DNA of 64,000 nucleotides. Source: Aestuariivita boseongensis. GTDB taxonomy: Bacteria > Pseudomonadota > Alphaproteobacteria > Rhodobacterales > Rhodobacteraceae. Location of the stretch: NCBI RefSeq assembly GCF_001262635.1, contig NZ_JXYH01000009.1, positions 1 to 64,000 of the forward strand, written 5' to 3'. Of the stretch, positions 28,378 through 38,481 are shown piece after piece (position 1 is the stretch's first letter; every line of letters starts with the position of its first letter). The notes beneath the pieces are model-generated. The model ran no database searches, was not told the origin of the DNA, and saw only the letters and a program-made list of their open reading frames with translations. A program made the translations under genes and the position numbers.

Positions 28378-31041
28378 TCAGGTTTTGGCTGCCTCTTTCA
28401 ATTTGTAGATCAGGTCGAGCGCCTCTTTCGGGGTCAACTCATCGGGGTGAATGTCGTGGATCATTGCGTCCAACGGTGACGGTTTCGTTGGCTGTGGCGG
28501 TGGCGTTGCGCTGACGGAAAAAAGCGGCAGGTCGTCCACGATGGCCTTTTGCGCGGCACCGCCTTCACGTTCACCCTTTTCCAAAGCGTCCAGCACAACA
28601 CGGGCGCGCTCGACCACCGACTTTGGCAGGCCCGCCAATTGCGCCACCTGCACACCATAGCTGCGGTCGGCAGCACCTTTGCGGACCTCGTGCAGGAAAA
28701 TGACCTCGCCTTCCCATTCCTTTACCGCAACAGTGGCGTTTTCGACGCCGTCCAGCTTCCCGGCGAGGGCGGTCATTTCGTGGTAATGGGTGGCGAACAG
28801 CGCGCGGGATTGGTTGACCTCGTGCAGATGTTCCAGTGTGGCCCAGGCGATGGACAACCCGTCATAAGTGGCGGTGCCGCGCCCGATTTCATCGAGGATG
28901 ACCAAAGCGCGATCATCGGCCTGGTTCAGGATCGCGGCGGTTTCGACCATTTCCACCATGAAGGTCGACCGCCCGCGCGCCAGATCGTCTGACGCGCCTA
29001 CGCGGCTGAAAATCTGGCTGACCAGACCGATATGGGCGCTGTCTGCGGGCACATAGCTGCCCATTTGCGCCAGAAGGGCGATCAGGGCGTTCTGGCGCAG
29101 GAAAGTCGATTTACCGGCCATGTTGGGCCCGGTCAGCAGCCAGATCGCGGCGCCATCCTCGGCCGTCAGGGTGCAGTCATTGGCCACAAAACTGTCGCCC
29201 GATTGTTTGCGCAGCGCGTATTCCACAACCGGATGGCGACCACCCACGATGTCGAAGCTGCGAGAGCTGTCGACCTGCGGCAGGCACCAGTCTTCGCCGC
29301 GCGCCAGATCGGCCAAAGCGGTCGCCAGATCGAACTCCGCCAGCGCGCGGGCAGTCGTGTTGATCTGTGCGGCCCTCTCCAACACAGCGCCCGAAAGCGT
29401 TTCATAGAGCCGCTTTTCGATCTCCAGAGCTCGCCCCCCTGCATTGAGGATCTTGGTCTCCATCTCGGAAAGTGGGACCGTTGTGAACCGGACTTGGTTG
29501 GCGGTGGTCTGACGGTGAATGAAGGTGTCGGACAGGGGCGGCGACATCATCTTTTCGGCATGGGTCGCCGTGGTTTCGATGAAATAGCCCAGCACATTGT
29601 TGTGCTTGATCTTCAACGATTGAATGCCGGTTGCGCCGATATATTCCTGCTGCATCCCAGCGATGACAGAACGCCCTTCGTCGCGCAATTTGCGCGCCTC
29701 GTCCAATTCTCCGTCATACCCGGTGGCAATGAACCCCCCATCGCGCGCCAACAAGGGCGGATCAGCGATCAGGGATGCGTCCAGAAGGTCGATCAGATCG
29801 CCATGGCCGGTCAGGTCCTTCGCGGCAGAGGTCAGAAGATCCGGCAGATCCATCGCACCAGTCTGATCGGCGATGGCTTCGGCCTGGGTCAGAGCGTTAC
29901 GAATGGCGGCCAGATCGCGCGGGCCACCACGGCCGAGCGACAGGCGCGACAGGGCGCGGTCCAGGTCTGGCACTTTGCGCAGCGCTTCGCGGATTTGGCC
30001 CGTGTTAGAGCCGTTTTCGACACAGAATGTCACTGCATCCAGACGTCTTTGAACGGTTTCCAGATCGCGGGAGGGGCTGGACAGGCGTTGCTCCAACAGC
30101 CGTGCGCCGCCTGCGGTCACGGTGCGGTCCATCACTGACAAGAGCGATCCCGCACGCCCGCCGGACAAGGCATGCGTCAGTTCCAGATTGCGGCGCGTCG
30201 CGGCGTCGATCTGAACAACACGGTCCTGAAATTCACGCGCAGGGGGCTGAAGGAGCGGGAGTTTGCCCTTTTGCGTGATGTCCAGGTAATCGACCAGGGC
30301 ACCCATGGCCGATACTTCGGGGCGGGTGAAGGGGGCGAACGCTTCCAAGGTGCCCACAGAAAAGAGACTACACAGACGCTTTTCGGCATTTGTGCTGTCG
30401 AAACTGGCGCGACCCAGCGCGGTAACAGGCACACCCAAATCGGATGTGATCTCGGACAGGTCATGTTCCACCGCCTCCGAGACAATCAGTTCCGATGGGG
30501 CAAGGCGGGCCAGTTCCGGACCCAATCGCGCGGGTTTTATCGGCATCACGTGGAACGCGCCGGTTGAGATATCCGACCACGCCAAAGCCGCATCGCCCCG
30601 AATATCCATATACGCGGCCAGGAAATTGTGGCGGCGCGCTTCTAGCAGCGCATCTTCGGTCAGTGTTCCGGGTGTGACCAGCCGCACCACATCGCGTTTG
30701 ACCACGGACTTCGACCCGCGCTTTTTCGCTTCCGCCGGGCTTTCCATCTGTTCGCAGACCGCCACGCGGAACCCTTTGCGGATCAGCGTCAGCAGATAGC
30801 CCTCCGCCGCGTGTACCGGGACGCCGCACATGGGGATATCGTCGCCTTCATGCTTGCCGCGTTTGGTCAGGGCGATGTCCAAAGCCTCGGCCGCGGCGAC
30901 GGCATCGTCGAAGAACATCTCGTAAAAGTCGCCCATCCGATAAAAAAGAAGCGCGTCTTTATGCGCCTCTTTGATCTCGAGATATTGCGCCATCATGGGC
31001 GTGACACTGCTCACCGCTGACCCCCCGGTTTCGGTTTGCAT
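28378..31041 (-). CDS. mutS: MutS, DNA mismatch recognition protein
   Basis: Binds mismatches and starts methyl-directed or general mismatch repair. The 887-residue protein has the mismatch-binding FYRMGDFYEMF (Phe-x-Glu wedge) near residue 36, Walker A GPNMAGKST near 640, Walker B VILDEIGRGTATYDGLS near 720 and ATHYHEM near 753. ATG at 31041 is chosen; the frame is open to 31239 but the extra codons have no family similarity. The frame could also start at a later ATG pair. Divergent from maeB. Confidence 0.95.
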   Translation of the reverse strand: MQTETGGSAVSSVTPMMAQYLEIKEAHKDALLFYRMGDFYEMFFDDAVAAAEALDIALTKRGKHEGDDIPMCGVPVHAAEGYLLTLIRKGFRVAVCEQMESPAEAKKRGSKSVVKRDVVRLVTPGTLTEDALLEARRHNFLAAYMDIRGDAALAWSDISTGAFHVMPIKPARLGPELARLAPSELIVSEAVEHDLSEITSDLGVPVTALGRASFDSTNAEKRLCSLFSVGTLEAFAPFTRPEVSAMGALVDYLDITQKGKLPLLQPPAREFQDRVVQIDAATRRNLELTHALSGGRAGSLLSVMDRTVTAGGARLLEQRLSSPSRDLETVQRRLDAVTFCVENGSNTGQIREALRKVPDLDRALSRLSLGRGGPRDLAAIRNALTQAEAIADQTGAMDLPDLLTSAAKDLTGHGDLIDLLDASLIADPPLLARDGGFIATGYDGELDEARKLRDEGRSVIAGMQQEYIGATGIQSLKIKHNNVLGYFIETTATHAEKMMSPPLSDTFIHRQTTANQVRFTTVPLSEMETKILNAGGRALEIEKRLYETLSGAVLERAAQINTTARALAEFDLATALADLARGEDWCLPQVDSSRSFDIVGGRHPVVEYALRKQSGDSFVANDCTLTAEDGAAIWLLTGPNMAGKSTFLRQNALIALLAQMGSYVPADSAHIGLVSQIFSRVGASDDLARGRSTFMVEMVETAAILNQADDRALVILDEIGRGTATYDGLSIAWATLEHLHEVNQSRALFATHYHEMTALAGKLDGVENATVAVKEWEGEVIFLHEVRKGAADRSYGVQVAQLAGLPKSVVERARVVLDALEKGEREGGAAQKAIVDDLPLFSVSATPPPQPTKPSPLDAMIHDIHPDELTPKEALDLIYKLKEAAKT

Positions 31042-31088
31042 GACCTTACAAATCGTGCCCCTGTGACGAAAGGTGAAAACGCATTGTC

Positions 31089-31117
31089 GTTGAGGCGTTC
31101 TTGCGCCTGCGCTAGAA
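31089..31117 (+). promoter_or_regulatory. Promoter-like sequence for maeB
   Basis: TTGAGG and TAGAAC are separated by 17 bases, ending 30 bases before the maeB start, in the 106-base gap between divergent mutS and maeB. Confidence 0.4.
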
Positions 31118-31147
31118 CGCATGAACCGGATCAGGGAGGACGCCGCA

Positions 31148-33403
31148 ATGGCCAATAACAAGATCACCGACGAAGAGGCGCTGGCGTTCCATCTGGAACC
31201 CACGCCCGGCAAGTTCGAGGTGACGGCGACCGTGCCCATGACGACGCAGCGTGACTTGTCTTTGGCCTATTCGCCGGGGGTCGCGGTGCCGTGCGTGGCG
31301 ATCGCAGAAAATCCGGAAACGGCCTATGATTACACCAACAAGGGCAACCTTGTGGCGGTGATTTCCAATGGTACGGCTGTGCTGGGGCTGGGCAATCTGG
31401 GCGCGCTAGGATCGAAGCCGGTGATGGAAGGCAAGGCGGTGCTGTTCAAGCGCTTTGCCGATGTGAATTCCATCGATATCGAGCTTGATACCGAAGATCC
31501 GGATGAATTCTGCAAGGCCGTGCGCCTGATGGGGCCGACCTTTGGCGGGATCAATCTGGAAGACATCAAGGCGCCCGAGTGTTTCATCATCGAACAGCGC
31601 CTGAAGGAAGAGATGGATATCCCCGTGTTCCACGATGATCAGCACGGCACGGCTGTGATCTGTGCGGCGGGTCTGATCAATGCGCTGCATATCTCGGGCA
31701 AGAAGATCGAGGATGTGAAGATCGTCCTGAACGGGGCTGGGGCCGCCGGGATCGCCTGCCTTGAGCTGTTGAAAGCGATGGGTGCGCGGCATGACAATTG
31801 CATCATGTGTGACACCAAGGGCGTTATTTATCAGGGCCGGACCGAAGGCATGAACCAATGGAAATCGGCCCATGCGGTGAAAACCGATTGCCGGTCGCTG
31901 GAGGATGCGATGAAGGGCGCGGATGTTTTCCTGGGTGTCAGCGTCAAAGGTGCAGTGACACAGGAGATGGTGGCGTCGATGGCCGACAACCCGGTGATCT
32001 TTGCCATGGCCAACCCTGACCCTGAGATCACACCGGAAGAAGCGCGCGAAGTGCGTATGGACGCCATCGTTGCCACCGGGCGCAGCGATTATCCCAACCA
32101 GGTGAACAACGTTTTGGGCTTTCCCTATCTGTTCCGGGGCGCTTTGGACATCAACGCCCGCGCCATCAATGACGAGATGAAGATTGCTTGCGCTCATGCT
32201 CTGGCTGCGCTGGCCCGCGAAGATGTGCCAGACGAAGTTGCGCTGGCCTATGGCAAAAGCCTGTCATTTGGACGTGATTACATTATCCCAACGCCGTTTG
32301 ATCCCCGGCTGATCCACAGGATTCCGCCGGCCGTTGCCAAGGCAGGGATGGACACAGGGGCTGCCCGCCGCCCGATCATCGATATGGAGGCTTATGAGAT
32401 CGGCCTGAAATCCCGCATGGACCCGACCGCGTCGATCCTGCGCGGTCTGAATGCGCGGGCGCGTGCCGCTCAGGCGCGGATGATCTTTGCCGAAGGTGAC
32501 GATCCGCGTGTGTTGCGTGCCGCTGTCACCTATCAACGCTCGGGTCTGGGCAAGGCGCTTGTGGTCGGGCGGTCGGATGACGTGAAAGCCAAGCTTGAGA
32601 AGGCAGGCCTAGGCGATGCCGCGCGCGAGCTGGAAGTGATCAACGCCGCCAACACCTCCCATCTGAGCACTTATAAGGAATTCCTGTTCAACCGCCTGCA
32701 GCGGAAAGGATTTGACCGGCAGGATATTCACCGCCTAGCCGCCCGCGATCGCCATGTCTTTGCCGCGCTGATGCTGGCCCATGGCCATGGCGACGGGCTG
32801 GTTACCGGGGCCACGCGCAAATCGGCGCATGTGCTGGACCGGATCAACCACGTGTTTGACGCCGACGCCGCGCATGGGGCTGCCGGTATCACGGCGCTGT
32901 TGCACAAGGGCCGGATCGTCCTGATCGCCGATACGTTGGTGCATGAATGGCCCAGCGACGAGGATCTCGCCACCATCGCCGAACGCGCGGCCGATGTCGC
33001 GCGCCACATGGGTCTGGAACCTCGCGTGGCGTTCGTCAGCTTCTCGACCTTCGGCTATCCCGTGTCGGAGCGCGCCACGAAAATGCATATGGCCCCCAAA
33101 GTTCTGGAGCGGCGTGGTGTCGATTTCGAATTCGAAGGGGAAATGACCGTGGATGTCGCCCTGAACACTCAGGCGCAGGCGCAATATCCGTTCAGCCGCC
33201 TCACCGGGCCCGCCAACATCCTTGTCGTGCCCGCGCGCCATTCTGCCAGCATCTCAGTGAAACTGATGCAGGAAATGGGCGGCGCCACCGTGATTGGCCC
33301 CATTCTGGCCGGTGTCGACAAACCAATCCAGATCGCCTCGACCGTATCCACGGCGAATGACATCCTGAACATGGCCGTTCTGGCCTCTTGCGAGATTGGC
33401 TGA
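31148..33403 (+). CDS. maeB: NADP-dependent malic enzyme with phosphotransacetylase-like domain
   Basis: Oxidative decarboxylation of malate to pyruvate, supplying NADPH. The 751-residue protein is of the long MaeB type: malic enzyme N-domain (SLAYSPGVAVPC near residue 38), NAD(P)-binding domain (LNGAGAAGIACLELL near 193) and, from about residue 435, a phosphotransacetylase-like domain thought to be regulatory. The ATG at 31148 follows GGGAGGA at seven bases; an in-frame ATG at 31121 has no such signal. The stop overlaps the next gene (TGATG). Confidence 0.93.
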   Translation: MANNKITDEEALAFHLEPTPGKFEVTATVPMTTQRDLSLAYSPGVAVPCVAIAENPETAYDYTNKGNLVAVISNGTAVLGLGNLGALGSKPVMEGKAVLFKRFADVNSIDIELDTEDPDEFCKAVRLMGPTFGGINLEDIKAPECFIIEQRLKEEMDIPVFHDDQHGTAVICAAGLINALHISGKKIEDVKIVLNGAGAAGIACLELLKAMGARHDNCIMCDTKGVIYQGRTEGMNQWKSAHAVKTDCRSLEDAMKGADVFLGVSVKGAVTQEMVASMADNPVIFAMANPDPEITPEEAREVRMDAIVATGRSDYPNQVNNVLGFPYLFRGALDINARAINDEMKIACAHALAALAREDVPDEVALAYGKSLSFGRDYIIPTPFDPRLIHRIPPAVAKAGMDTGAARRPIIDMEAYEIGLKSRMDPTASILRGLNARARAAQARMIFAEGDDPRVLRAAVTYQRSGLGKALVVGRSDDVKAKLEKAGLGDAARELEVINAANTSHLSTYKEFLFNRLQRKGFDRQDIHRLAARDRHVFAALMLAHGHGDGLVTGATRKSAHVLDRINHVFDADAAHGAAGITALLHKGRIVLIADTLVHEWPSDEDLATIAERAADVARHMGLEPRVAFVSFSTFGYPVSERATKMHMAPKVLERRGVDFEFEGEMTVDVALNTQAQAQYPFSRLTGPANILVVPARHSASISVKLMQEMGGATVIGPILAGVDKPIQIASTVSTANDILNMAVLASCEIG

Positions 33404-34275
33404 TGACAATCTGGAACCTTGGGTCGATCAATCTGGATCTGATCTATGGGATGGATCGCCTGCCGGGACGCGGTGAAACCGTTGCAGCCACGTCCAAGGC
33501 GGAATTTCTGGGCGGGAAGGGCACGAATATGTCCGTGGCTGCCGCACGGGCGGCGGCGCGGGTCTGTCATATCGGCGCTGTTGGTCCTGATGGGCGCTGG
33601 GCGAAGGATCGGTTGCTGGAATATGGCGTTGACACCCGCCATATCGCGCAGATCGACTCGCCCACGGGCCACGCCATCGTTGCAGTCGAGGTTGCAGGCG
33701 AAAACCAGATCATCATCTTTTCTGGTGCAAACAGGGCGATTCCCCCTGAATTAGTGTCGAATGCGCTGGCCGAGGCGCAGACTGGCGACATCCTGATCCT
33801 GCAGAATGAAACCAACGCCCAGGTCGAAACCGCCCAGATGGGAAAAGAGCTGGGATTGCGCGTCTGCTATGCCGCCGCCCCGTTCGATGCGGATGCGGTC
33901 AAAGCGGTTCTGCCTTTCCTTGATTTCCTGATTCTGAACGCGGTCGAGGCGCAGCAGCTTCAAACCGCGCTGGGAACCGCGATATCGGACCTGCCGGTGC
34001 GCGACATCATCGTCACCAAGGGCGCGGATGGAGCCGAGTGGATCTGCACCGAAACAGGCTCTAATCAAGCGTTTCCCGCGCGAAAAGTGCAGGCCGTGGA
34101 TACGACGGGCGCGGGGGATACGTTCACAGGATACGTGTTGGCCGGGCTGGATCGCGGGATGCCAATGGCGCAGGCGATCTCTCAGGCCATGCTTGCGGCG
34201 TCGATCATGGTGACGCGGCATGGTACGGCGGACGTGATCCCGGATCTGAAGGATATCCAGGATCTGATGCTTTAA
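33403..34275 (+). CDS. Ribokinase-like PfkB-family sugar kinase
   Basis: Phosphorylates a sugar, probably ribose. The 290-residue protein has the first PfkB signature GGKGTNMSVAAARAAARV near residue 38 and the second TTGAGDTFTGYVLAGLDRG near 233, with the catalytic aspartate in GAGD. Typical ribokinase features (GGKGAN-like start, NLGSINLDLIY) favour RbsK, but the substrate cannot be fixed from sequence. It overlaps maeB by one base, so it is translated from the same message, and overlaps the convergent msrA by four bases. Confidence 0.88.
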   Translation: MTIWNLGSINLDLIYGMDRLPGRGETVAATSKAEFLGGKGTNMSVAAARAAARVCHIGAVGPDGRWAKDRLLEYGVDTRHIAQIDSPTGHAIVAVEVAGENQIIIFSGANRAIPPELVSNALAEAQTGDILILQNETNAQVETAQMGKELGLRVCYAAAPFDADAVKAVLPFLDFLILNAVEAQQLQTALGTAISDLPVRDIIVTKGADGAEWICTETGSNQAFPARKVQAVDTTGAGDTFTGYVLAGLDRGMPMAQAISQAMLAASIMVTRHGTADVIPDLKDIQDLML

Positions 34276-34934
34276 CCGCCCGCAAACGGTGCTGCATCGC
34301 CCCAAAGCTGGCGCACGCGCTGATCACGACCGCAGGCTTGACGATAGAACTCATATGCGCTGGCCTTGGTCTTCGGACCGGCGCGCGTAATCACCAGCCC
34401 ACTGCTTTTGTAATAATCCTGATGATAGGCCTCGGCCTCATAAAACGGGGATTCATCGCGGATCGGGGTAACGATCTTTTCGCCCAGTTGCTTTTGCGCC
34501 TTGGCCAGAACCGCTTGCGCCAGCTCTCTTTCCTGCGGGTTAGAGACGAAAATCGCCGTGGAATAGCTGAATCCGCGATCGCAGAATTGACCGCCTGCGT
34601 CGGTCGGATCAATCGACCGGACGAATTTGCTCAAAAGCTCCTGACGCGAGACGATGTGGGGATCAAACCGGATCTGCACCGCCTCCACATGGCCGGTGCC
34701 GCCACGCACGACCTGTTTATAGGTCGGATTGGCCACCTCACCGCCGGTAAAGCCGGAAACAACCTCGGTCACGCCGGGTACCTTTTCGAAATCCGCCTCA
34801 ACACACCAGAAACAGCCACCCGCGACGGTCAGCGTTTCAATTTCGGCCGCTTTGGCTTCGTGAGATTTCAGAAAAAGGCCAACAACGATCAGCAGGCTTA
34901 AAGTGATCGGTTTGAACATGTTGCACAGGCGCAT
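34272..34934 (-). CDS. msrA: Peptide methionine sulfoxide reductase MsrA, exported
   Basis: Reduces methionine-S-sulfoxide in proteins. The 220-residue protein has the catalytic GGCFWC at about residues 42-47 and the later resolving-type region near the C-terminus. Ahead of the domain is a signal peptide (MFKPITLSLLIVVGLFLKS, cut likely after AKA), so the enzyme should act in the periplasm. The ATG at 34934 is chosen because GGAGG lies seven bases upstream; 34919 is an alternative. Convergent with the ribokinase-like gene. Confidence 0.93.
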   Translation of the reverse strand: MRLCNMFKPITLSLLIVVGLFLKSHEAKAAEIETLTVAGGCFWCVEADFEKVPGVTEVVSGFTGGEVANPTYKQVVRGGTGHVEAVQIRFDPHIVSRQELLSKFVRSIDPTDAGGQFCDRGFSYSTAIFVSNPQERELAQAVLAKAQKQLGEKIVTPIRDESPFYEAEAYHQDYYKSSGLVITRAGPKTKASAYEFYRQACGRDQRVRQLWGDAAPFAGG

Positions 34935-35082
34935 GGCATCACCTCCATCATGCGTTGACGGTGAACCCGTAATCCGAGTCGCGCAATTACCTGACATGGA
35001 TTGTCACGCGCTGGTGACCGGATTTTACTGCTTGGCCTTTCCGCGCGCCGGGCCTAGCGTTCGTCGCGAAACGGAGGGGGCC

Positions 35083-35991
35083 ATGACAGATCACGTCACC
35101 ACACATCAGGCGGAAGAGGATGCGCGCAACGAAGACATCCTGATTTACGTGAATGGCCGGGTTGTGCCCAAGGCGCAGGCGACGGTCAGTGTTTATGATA
35201 GCGGCTTCATGTTGGGCGATGGCGTTTGGGAGGGGCTGCGGCTTTATAACGGGCGCTGGGCCTTTCTGGACGAACATATCGACCGGCTGTTCGAGGCCGC
35301 GAAAGCCATTGATCTGGATATCGGTCTGGACCGCGACGGCGTGATTTCTGCCTTGTTAGAGACGCAAAATGCCAATGGCATGACCACCGATGCTCATGCG
35401 CGATTGATGGTGACGCGGGGTGTGAAGGTGCGACCCTTCCAGCATCCGGCGCTCAGCCAGTCGGGACCGACTTTCGTGATCATCATGGAGCATTCCAAGC
35501 CCTCGATCCCCCGGCCGATCCGTTTGGCAACGGTGCCGCATCTGCGTGGCTTGCCAATGACCCAGGATCCCAAGCTGAACTCTCATTCAAAGCTGAACTG
35601 CATCCTAGCCTGCATCGCGGCGGAAAAAGCCGGCGCGGACGAGGCGCTGATGCTGGACGTGCATGGGTTCGTGAACACGACCAATGCCTGTAACTTCTTT
35701 GTCGTGAAAAAGGGGGAGGTTTGGACCTCGACCGGGGATTACTGCATGAACGGGATCACCCGACAAAAGGTGATCGACCTGTGCCGCGCGAACGACATCC
35801 CGGTTTTCGAACGGAACTATTCGCTGGTCGATACCTACAGCGCGGATGAAGCTTTTCTGACCGGCACGTTCGGCGCGCAGACCCCTGTGGGTGAGATTGA
35901 TGGACGGCAGATCGGGGATGGGCAGATGGGCCCGATGACCAAACGCATCCGGGCGCTGTATAAGGACCTGATCGAACGGGAATGCGCCTGA
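35083..35991 (+). CDS. Class IV PLP-dependent aminotransferase
   Basis: Branched-chain amino acid or D-amino acid type fold-IV aminotransferase of 302 residues. The catalytic PLP lysine is in SHSKLNC near residue 168, LGDGVWEGLRLYNGRW near 42 is the substrate pocket start, and LTGTFGAQTPV near 264 binds the phosphate. ATG at 35083 follows CGGAGGGGG. The stop overlaps the next gene (TGATG). The class includes IlvE, D-alanine aminotransferase and aminodeoxychorismate lyase; the substrate is not settled. Confidence 0.85.
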   Translation: MTDHVTTHQAEEDARNEDILIYVNGRVVPKAQATVSVYDSGFMLGDGVWEGLRLYNGRWAFLDEHIDRLFEAAKAIDLDIGLDRDGVISALLETQNANGMTTDAHARLMVTRGVKVRPFQHPALSQSGPTFVIIMEHSKPSIPRPIRLATVPHLRGLPMTQDPKLNSHSKLNCILACIAAEKAGADEALMLDVHGFVNTTNACNFFVVKKGEVWTSTGDYCMNGITRQKVIDLCRANDIPVFERNYSLVDTYSADEAFLTGTFGAQTPVGEIDGRQIGDGQMGPMTKRIRALYKDLIERECA

Positions 35992-36695
35992 TGCGCATCG
36001 CGATGTGGTCCGGGCCGCGCAATCTGTCGACGGCGATGATGTATGCCTTTGCGGCACGGGATGATTTCGCCGTTTGGGACGAGCCGTTTTACGCGGCTTA
36101 CCTGAAACACAGCGGTTTGGATCATCCGATGCGGGATGAGATCATTGCCGCGCATGAAACGGATCCTCATGTGGTTGCGCGGGCGATTTCAGGCTCTATT
36201 CCGCAGGAAAAACCGCATTTCTATATGAAGCACATGCCGCTTCACATGCTGGACGGCTTCCCTTTGGACTGGGCGAAGGACTGCGTGAACGTGCACCTGA
36301 TCCGCCATCCGGCCCGCGTGATCGCCAGCTATGCCGCGAAACGCGAACAGCCCACGCTGGATGATATTGGATTTCGCCAGCAGGTGGAGTTCTACGAAAC
36401 GCTTCCTGGCCCTGTGATCGACAGTTTTGATATACGCCAGAACCCCGAGGCTGCGTTGCGCAAGTTATGTGAAGCGATTGACCTGCCGTGGGATCCCGCG
36501 ATGTTGCGATGGGAGGCCGGGCCGAAATCTTTTGACGGTGTCTGGGCCGCGCATTGGTATGGCGCTGTGCACCGATCGACCGGTTTTGCCGAGGCAGAGG
36601 GCGATTTGCCCAAGTTAGAGCCTGATATGGCCGCGTTATGCGTTCAGGCCATGCCTTTTTACGACGCCCTGCGCAGGCATTGTTTGCGCCTGTGA
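35991..36695 (+). CDS. Sulfotransferase-like P-loop protein
   Basis: A 234-residue protein that begins MRIAMWSGPRNLSTAMMYAF; SGPRNLST near residue 8 is the P-loop-like 5' phosphosulfate site of PAPS-dependent sulfotransferases, and HLIRHPARVIASY near 95 is the 3' phosphate motif. The substrate is unknown. It starts inside the stop codon of the aminotransferase, so the two proteins are made together. It lies convergent with a DUF3592 gene two bases away. Confidence 0.8.
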   Translation: MRIAMWSGPRNLSTAMMYAFAARDDFAVWDEPFYAAYLKHSGLDHPMRDEIIAAHETDPHVVARAISGSIPQEKPHFYMKHMPLHMLDGFPLDWAKDCVNVHLIRHPARVIASYAAKREQPTLDDIGFRQQVEFYETLPGPVIDSFDIRQNPEAALRKLCEAIDLPWDPAMLRWEAGPKSFDGVWAAHWYGAVHRSTGFAEAEGDLPKLEPDMAALCVQAMPFYDALRRHCLRL

Positions 36696-36697
36696 GG

Positions 36698-37150
36698 TCA
36701 GTCGTCGTCTTTGACCCGTTCGGTTAAACCGGACCAGACGGCGACGGCGCAGATCAATAATCCAAGCCCGCCGAAGAAGATCGCGGCGAGGCCAAGCAAC
36801 CAAAGCTCCTCCCCGCCCGGCATGCGAACATAGGAATATGCCGGGTTGTAGAGAACGTCGATCGTTTGACCATCGGATGTTTGGTACATGGATGATCCGA
36901 ACTGCGTCCTCATTTCCTGCGGTTGGTCGGAGCCCGCATCCACCGACAGGGTCGGCCAATAGGTGCAGCCGTCGTCGTCACAGCTTTCGCCGTTTTCGAT
37001 CACAGTTGCACGAACTTCCTGCGCGTCGTTCAGGAAGTTCTGTGTCGTCCAAACCTGCCACACGCCGAAAGCGAAAAAACTGCCCCCGATCGCAAGACTA
37101 AAGAGCGCGCCAGCGACCGTCGGCCAGACGATGCGGCGGCGCGATCCCAT
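36698..37150 (-). CDS. DUF3592-type membrane protein
   Basis: A 150-residue protein with two hydrophobic helices (residues about 12-32 and 115-140) and a periplasmic or extracytoplasmic domain with a C-x4-C pair (SCDDDGCTY near residue 57). The pattern FxGxxx...V and Y-N-P near the end (VLYNPAYSYVR) fits DUF3592. The function is unknown. The ATG at 37150 overlaps the argG stop by one base, so it is the second gene of an argG operon. Confidence 0.7.
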   Translation of the reverse strand: MGSRRRIVWPTVAGALFSLAIGGSFFAFGVWQVWTTQNFLNDAQEVRATVIENGESCDDDGCTYWPTLSVDAGSDQPQEMRTQFGSSMYQTSDGQTIDVLYNPAYSYVRMPGGEELWLLGLAAIFFGGLGLLICAVAVWSGLTERVKDDD

Positions 37151-38373
37151 CACCCCAGCCGCCGATTTCGCGCGGCCAGAAGTTTCAGGCGAAGGGCGTT
37201 CAGTTGGATAAACCCGGCGGCGTCCTTCTGGTCATATGCGCCTGCATCTTCCTCAAACGTCACATGCGCTTCGGAATAGAGGCTGTGATCGGACCAGCGA
37301 CCCACACAGCGCGCGCTGCCTTTGTAAAGCTTCAGACGCACAGTGCCGGTCACGTGGGTCTGGCTCGCGTCAATCGCGGCCTGCAGCATTTCGCGTTCGG
37401 GGGAGTACCAGAAGCCGTTATAGATCAGTTCGGCATAGCGCGGCATCAGTTCGTCTTTCAGATGCGCCGCGCCGCGGTCCAGCGTGATGGATTCGATACC
37501 GCGATGCGCTTCCAGCAGCAGGGTGCCGCCAGGGGTTTCATAGATGCCGCGGGATTTCATGCCGACGAAACGACCTTCGACCAGGTCCAACCGGCCACAG
37601 CCGTGTTTGCCGCCCAGTTCGTTCAGCTTGGTCAGGATCGTGGCGGGCGACATCGCCTCGCCATTGATTGACACGGCGTCGCCTTTTTCGAAACCGATTT
37701 CTACGTATTCCGGCGTGTCGGGCGCATCCTCCGGGTGCACGGTGCGCTGGTAGACATAGTCTGGCGCCATCTCGGCCGGGTCTTCCAGAACCTTACCCTC
37801 AGACGAGGTGTGCAGAAGGTTAGCATCGACCGAAAACGGTGCTTCGCCACGCTTGTCTTTGGCGATCGGGATTTGGTTCTTTTCGGCGAAGTCGATCAGC
37901 TTCGTGCGGGAGGTCAGATCCCATTCCCGCCAAGGCGCGATCACCTTGATCTCGGGGTTCAGCGCATAGGCTGACAGTTCGAAGCGCACCTGATCGTTGC
38001 CTTTCCCGGTCGCGCCGTGGGCGACAGCGTCGGCCCCGGTTTCTGCCGCGATCTCAACCAAGCGTTTGGAGATTAGCGGCCGCGCGATGGAGGTGCCCAG
38101 AAGATAGAGCCCCTCGTAAACCGCGTTGGCGCGGAACATCGGGAACACGAAGTCGCGGACGAATTCCTCGCGTACATCTTCGATATAAATGTTCTCGGCC
38201 GGGATGCCGAGCATCAGGGCCTTTTCGCGCGCTGGCTCAAGCTCTTCCCCCTGGCCCAGATCTGCGGTGAAGGTGACCACCTCGCAGCCATATTCCGTCT
38301 GCAGCCATTTCAGAATGATCGAGGTATCCAGACCACCGGAATAGGCGAGGACAACTTTCTTGGGCGCGGACAT
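37150..38373 (-). CDS. argG: Argininosuccinate synthase
   Basis: Condenses citrulline and aspartate in arginine synthesis. The 407-residue protein begins [19 protein letters not shown], with the ATP pyrophosphatase loop SGGLDTS at residues 12-18; [14 protein letters not shown] near 115 and [12 protein letters not shown] near 276 are diagnostic. ATG at 38373 follows AAGGAA; the frame stays open to 39129 over the opposite-strand ilvA, which is a shadow. It is divergent from ilvA, 108 bases apart. Confidence 0.96.
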   Translation of the reverse strand: MSAPKKVVLAYSGGLDTSIILKWLQTEYGCEVVTFTADLGQGEELEPAREKALMLGIPAENIYIEDVREEFVRDFVFPMFRANAVYEGLYLLGTSIARPLISKRLVEIAAETGADAVAHGATGKGNDQVRFELSAYALNPEIKVIAPWREWDLTSRTKLIDFAEKNQIPIAKDKRGEAPFSVDANLLHTSSEGKVLEDPAEMAPDYVYQRTVHPEDAPDTPEYVEIGFEKGDAVSINGEAMSPATILTKLNELGGKHGCGRLDLVEGRFVGMKSRGIYETPGGTLLLEAHRGIESITLDRGAAHLKDELMPRYAELIYNGFWYSPEREMLQAAIDASQTHVTGTVRLKLYKGSARCVGRWSDHSLYSEAHVTFEEDAGAYDQKDAAGFIQLNALRLKLLAARNRRLG

Positions 38374-38481
38374 GGGATGGTTCCTTCTTGGCATATGACG
38401 GCTGGCTGTTACCGGGTTTTGCGGCGGTGAACAAGATATGCGTGGCTTGCTTTGATGCGCTGGCTGCGCCACAGAAGATGG

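Noticed and set aside
29032-30138. 368-codon open frame opposite mutS
   Set aside because: Shadow of mutS; no domain visible.
38438-38455. Five-residue ORF MRGLL before ilvA
   Set aside because: No isoleucine or threonine codons, no alternative hairpins, no strong ribosome site, so no case for attenuation.
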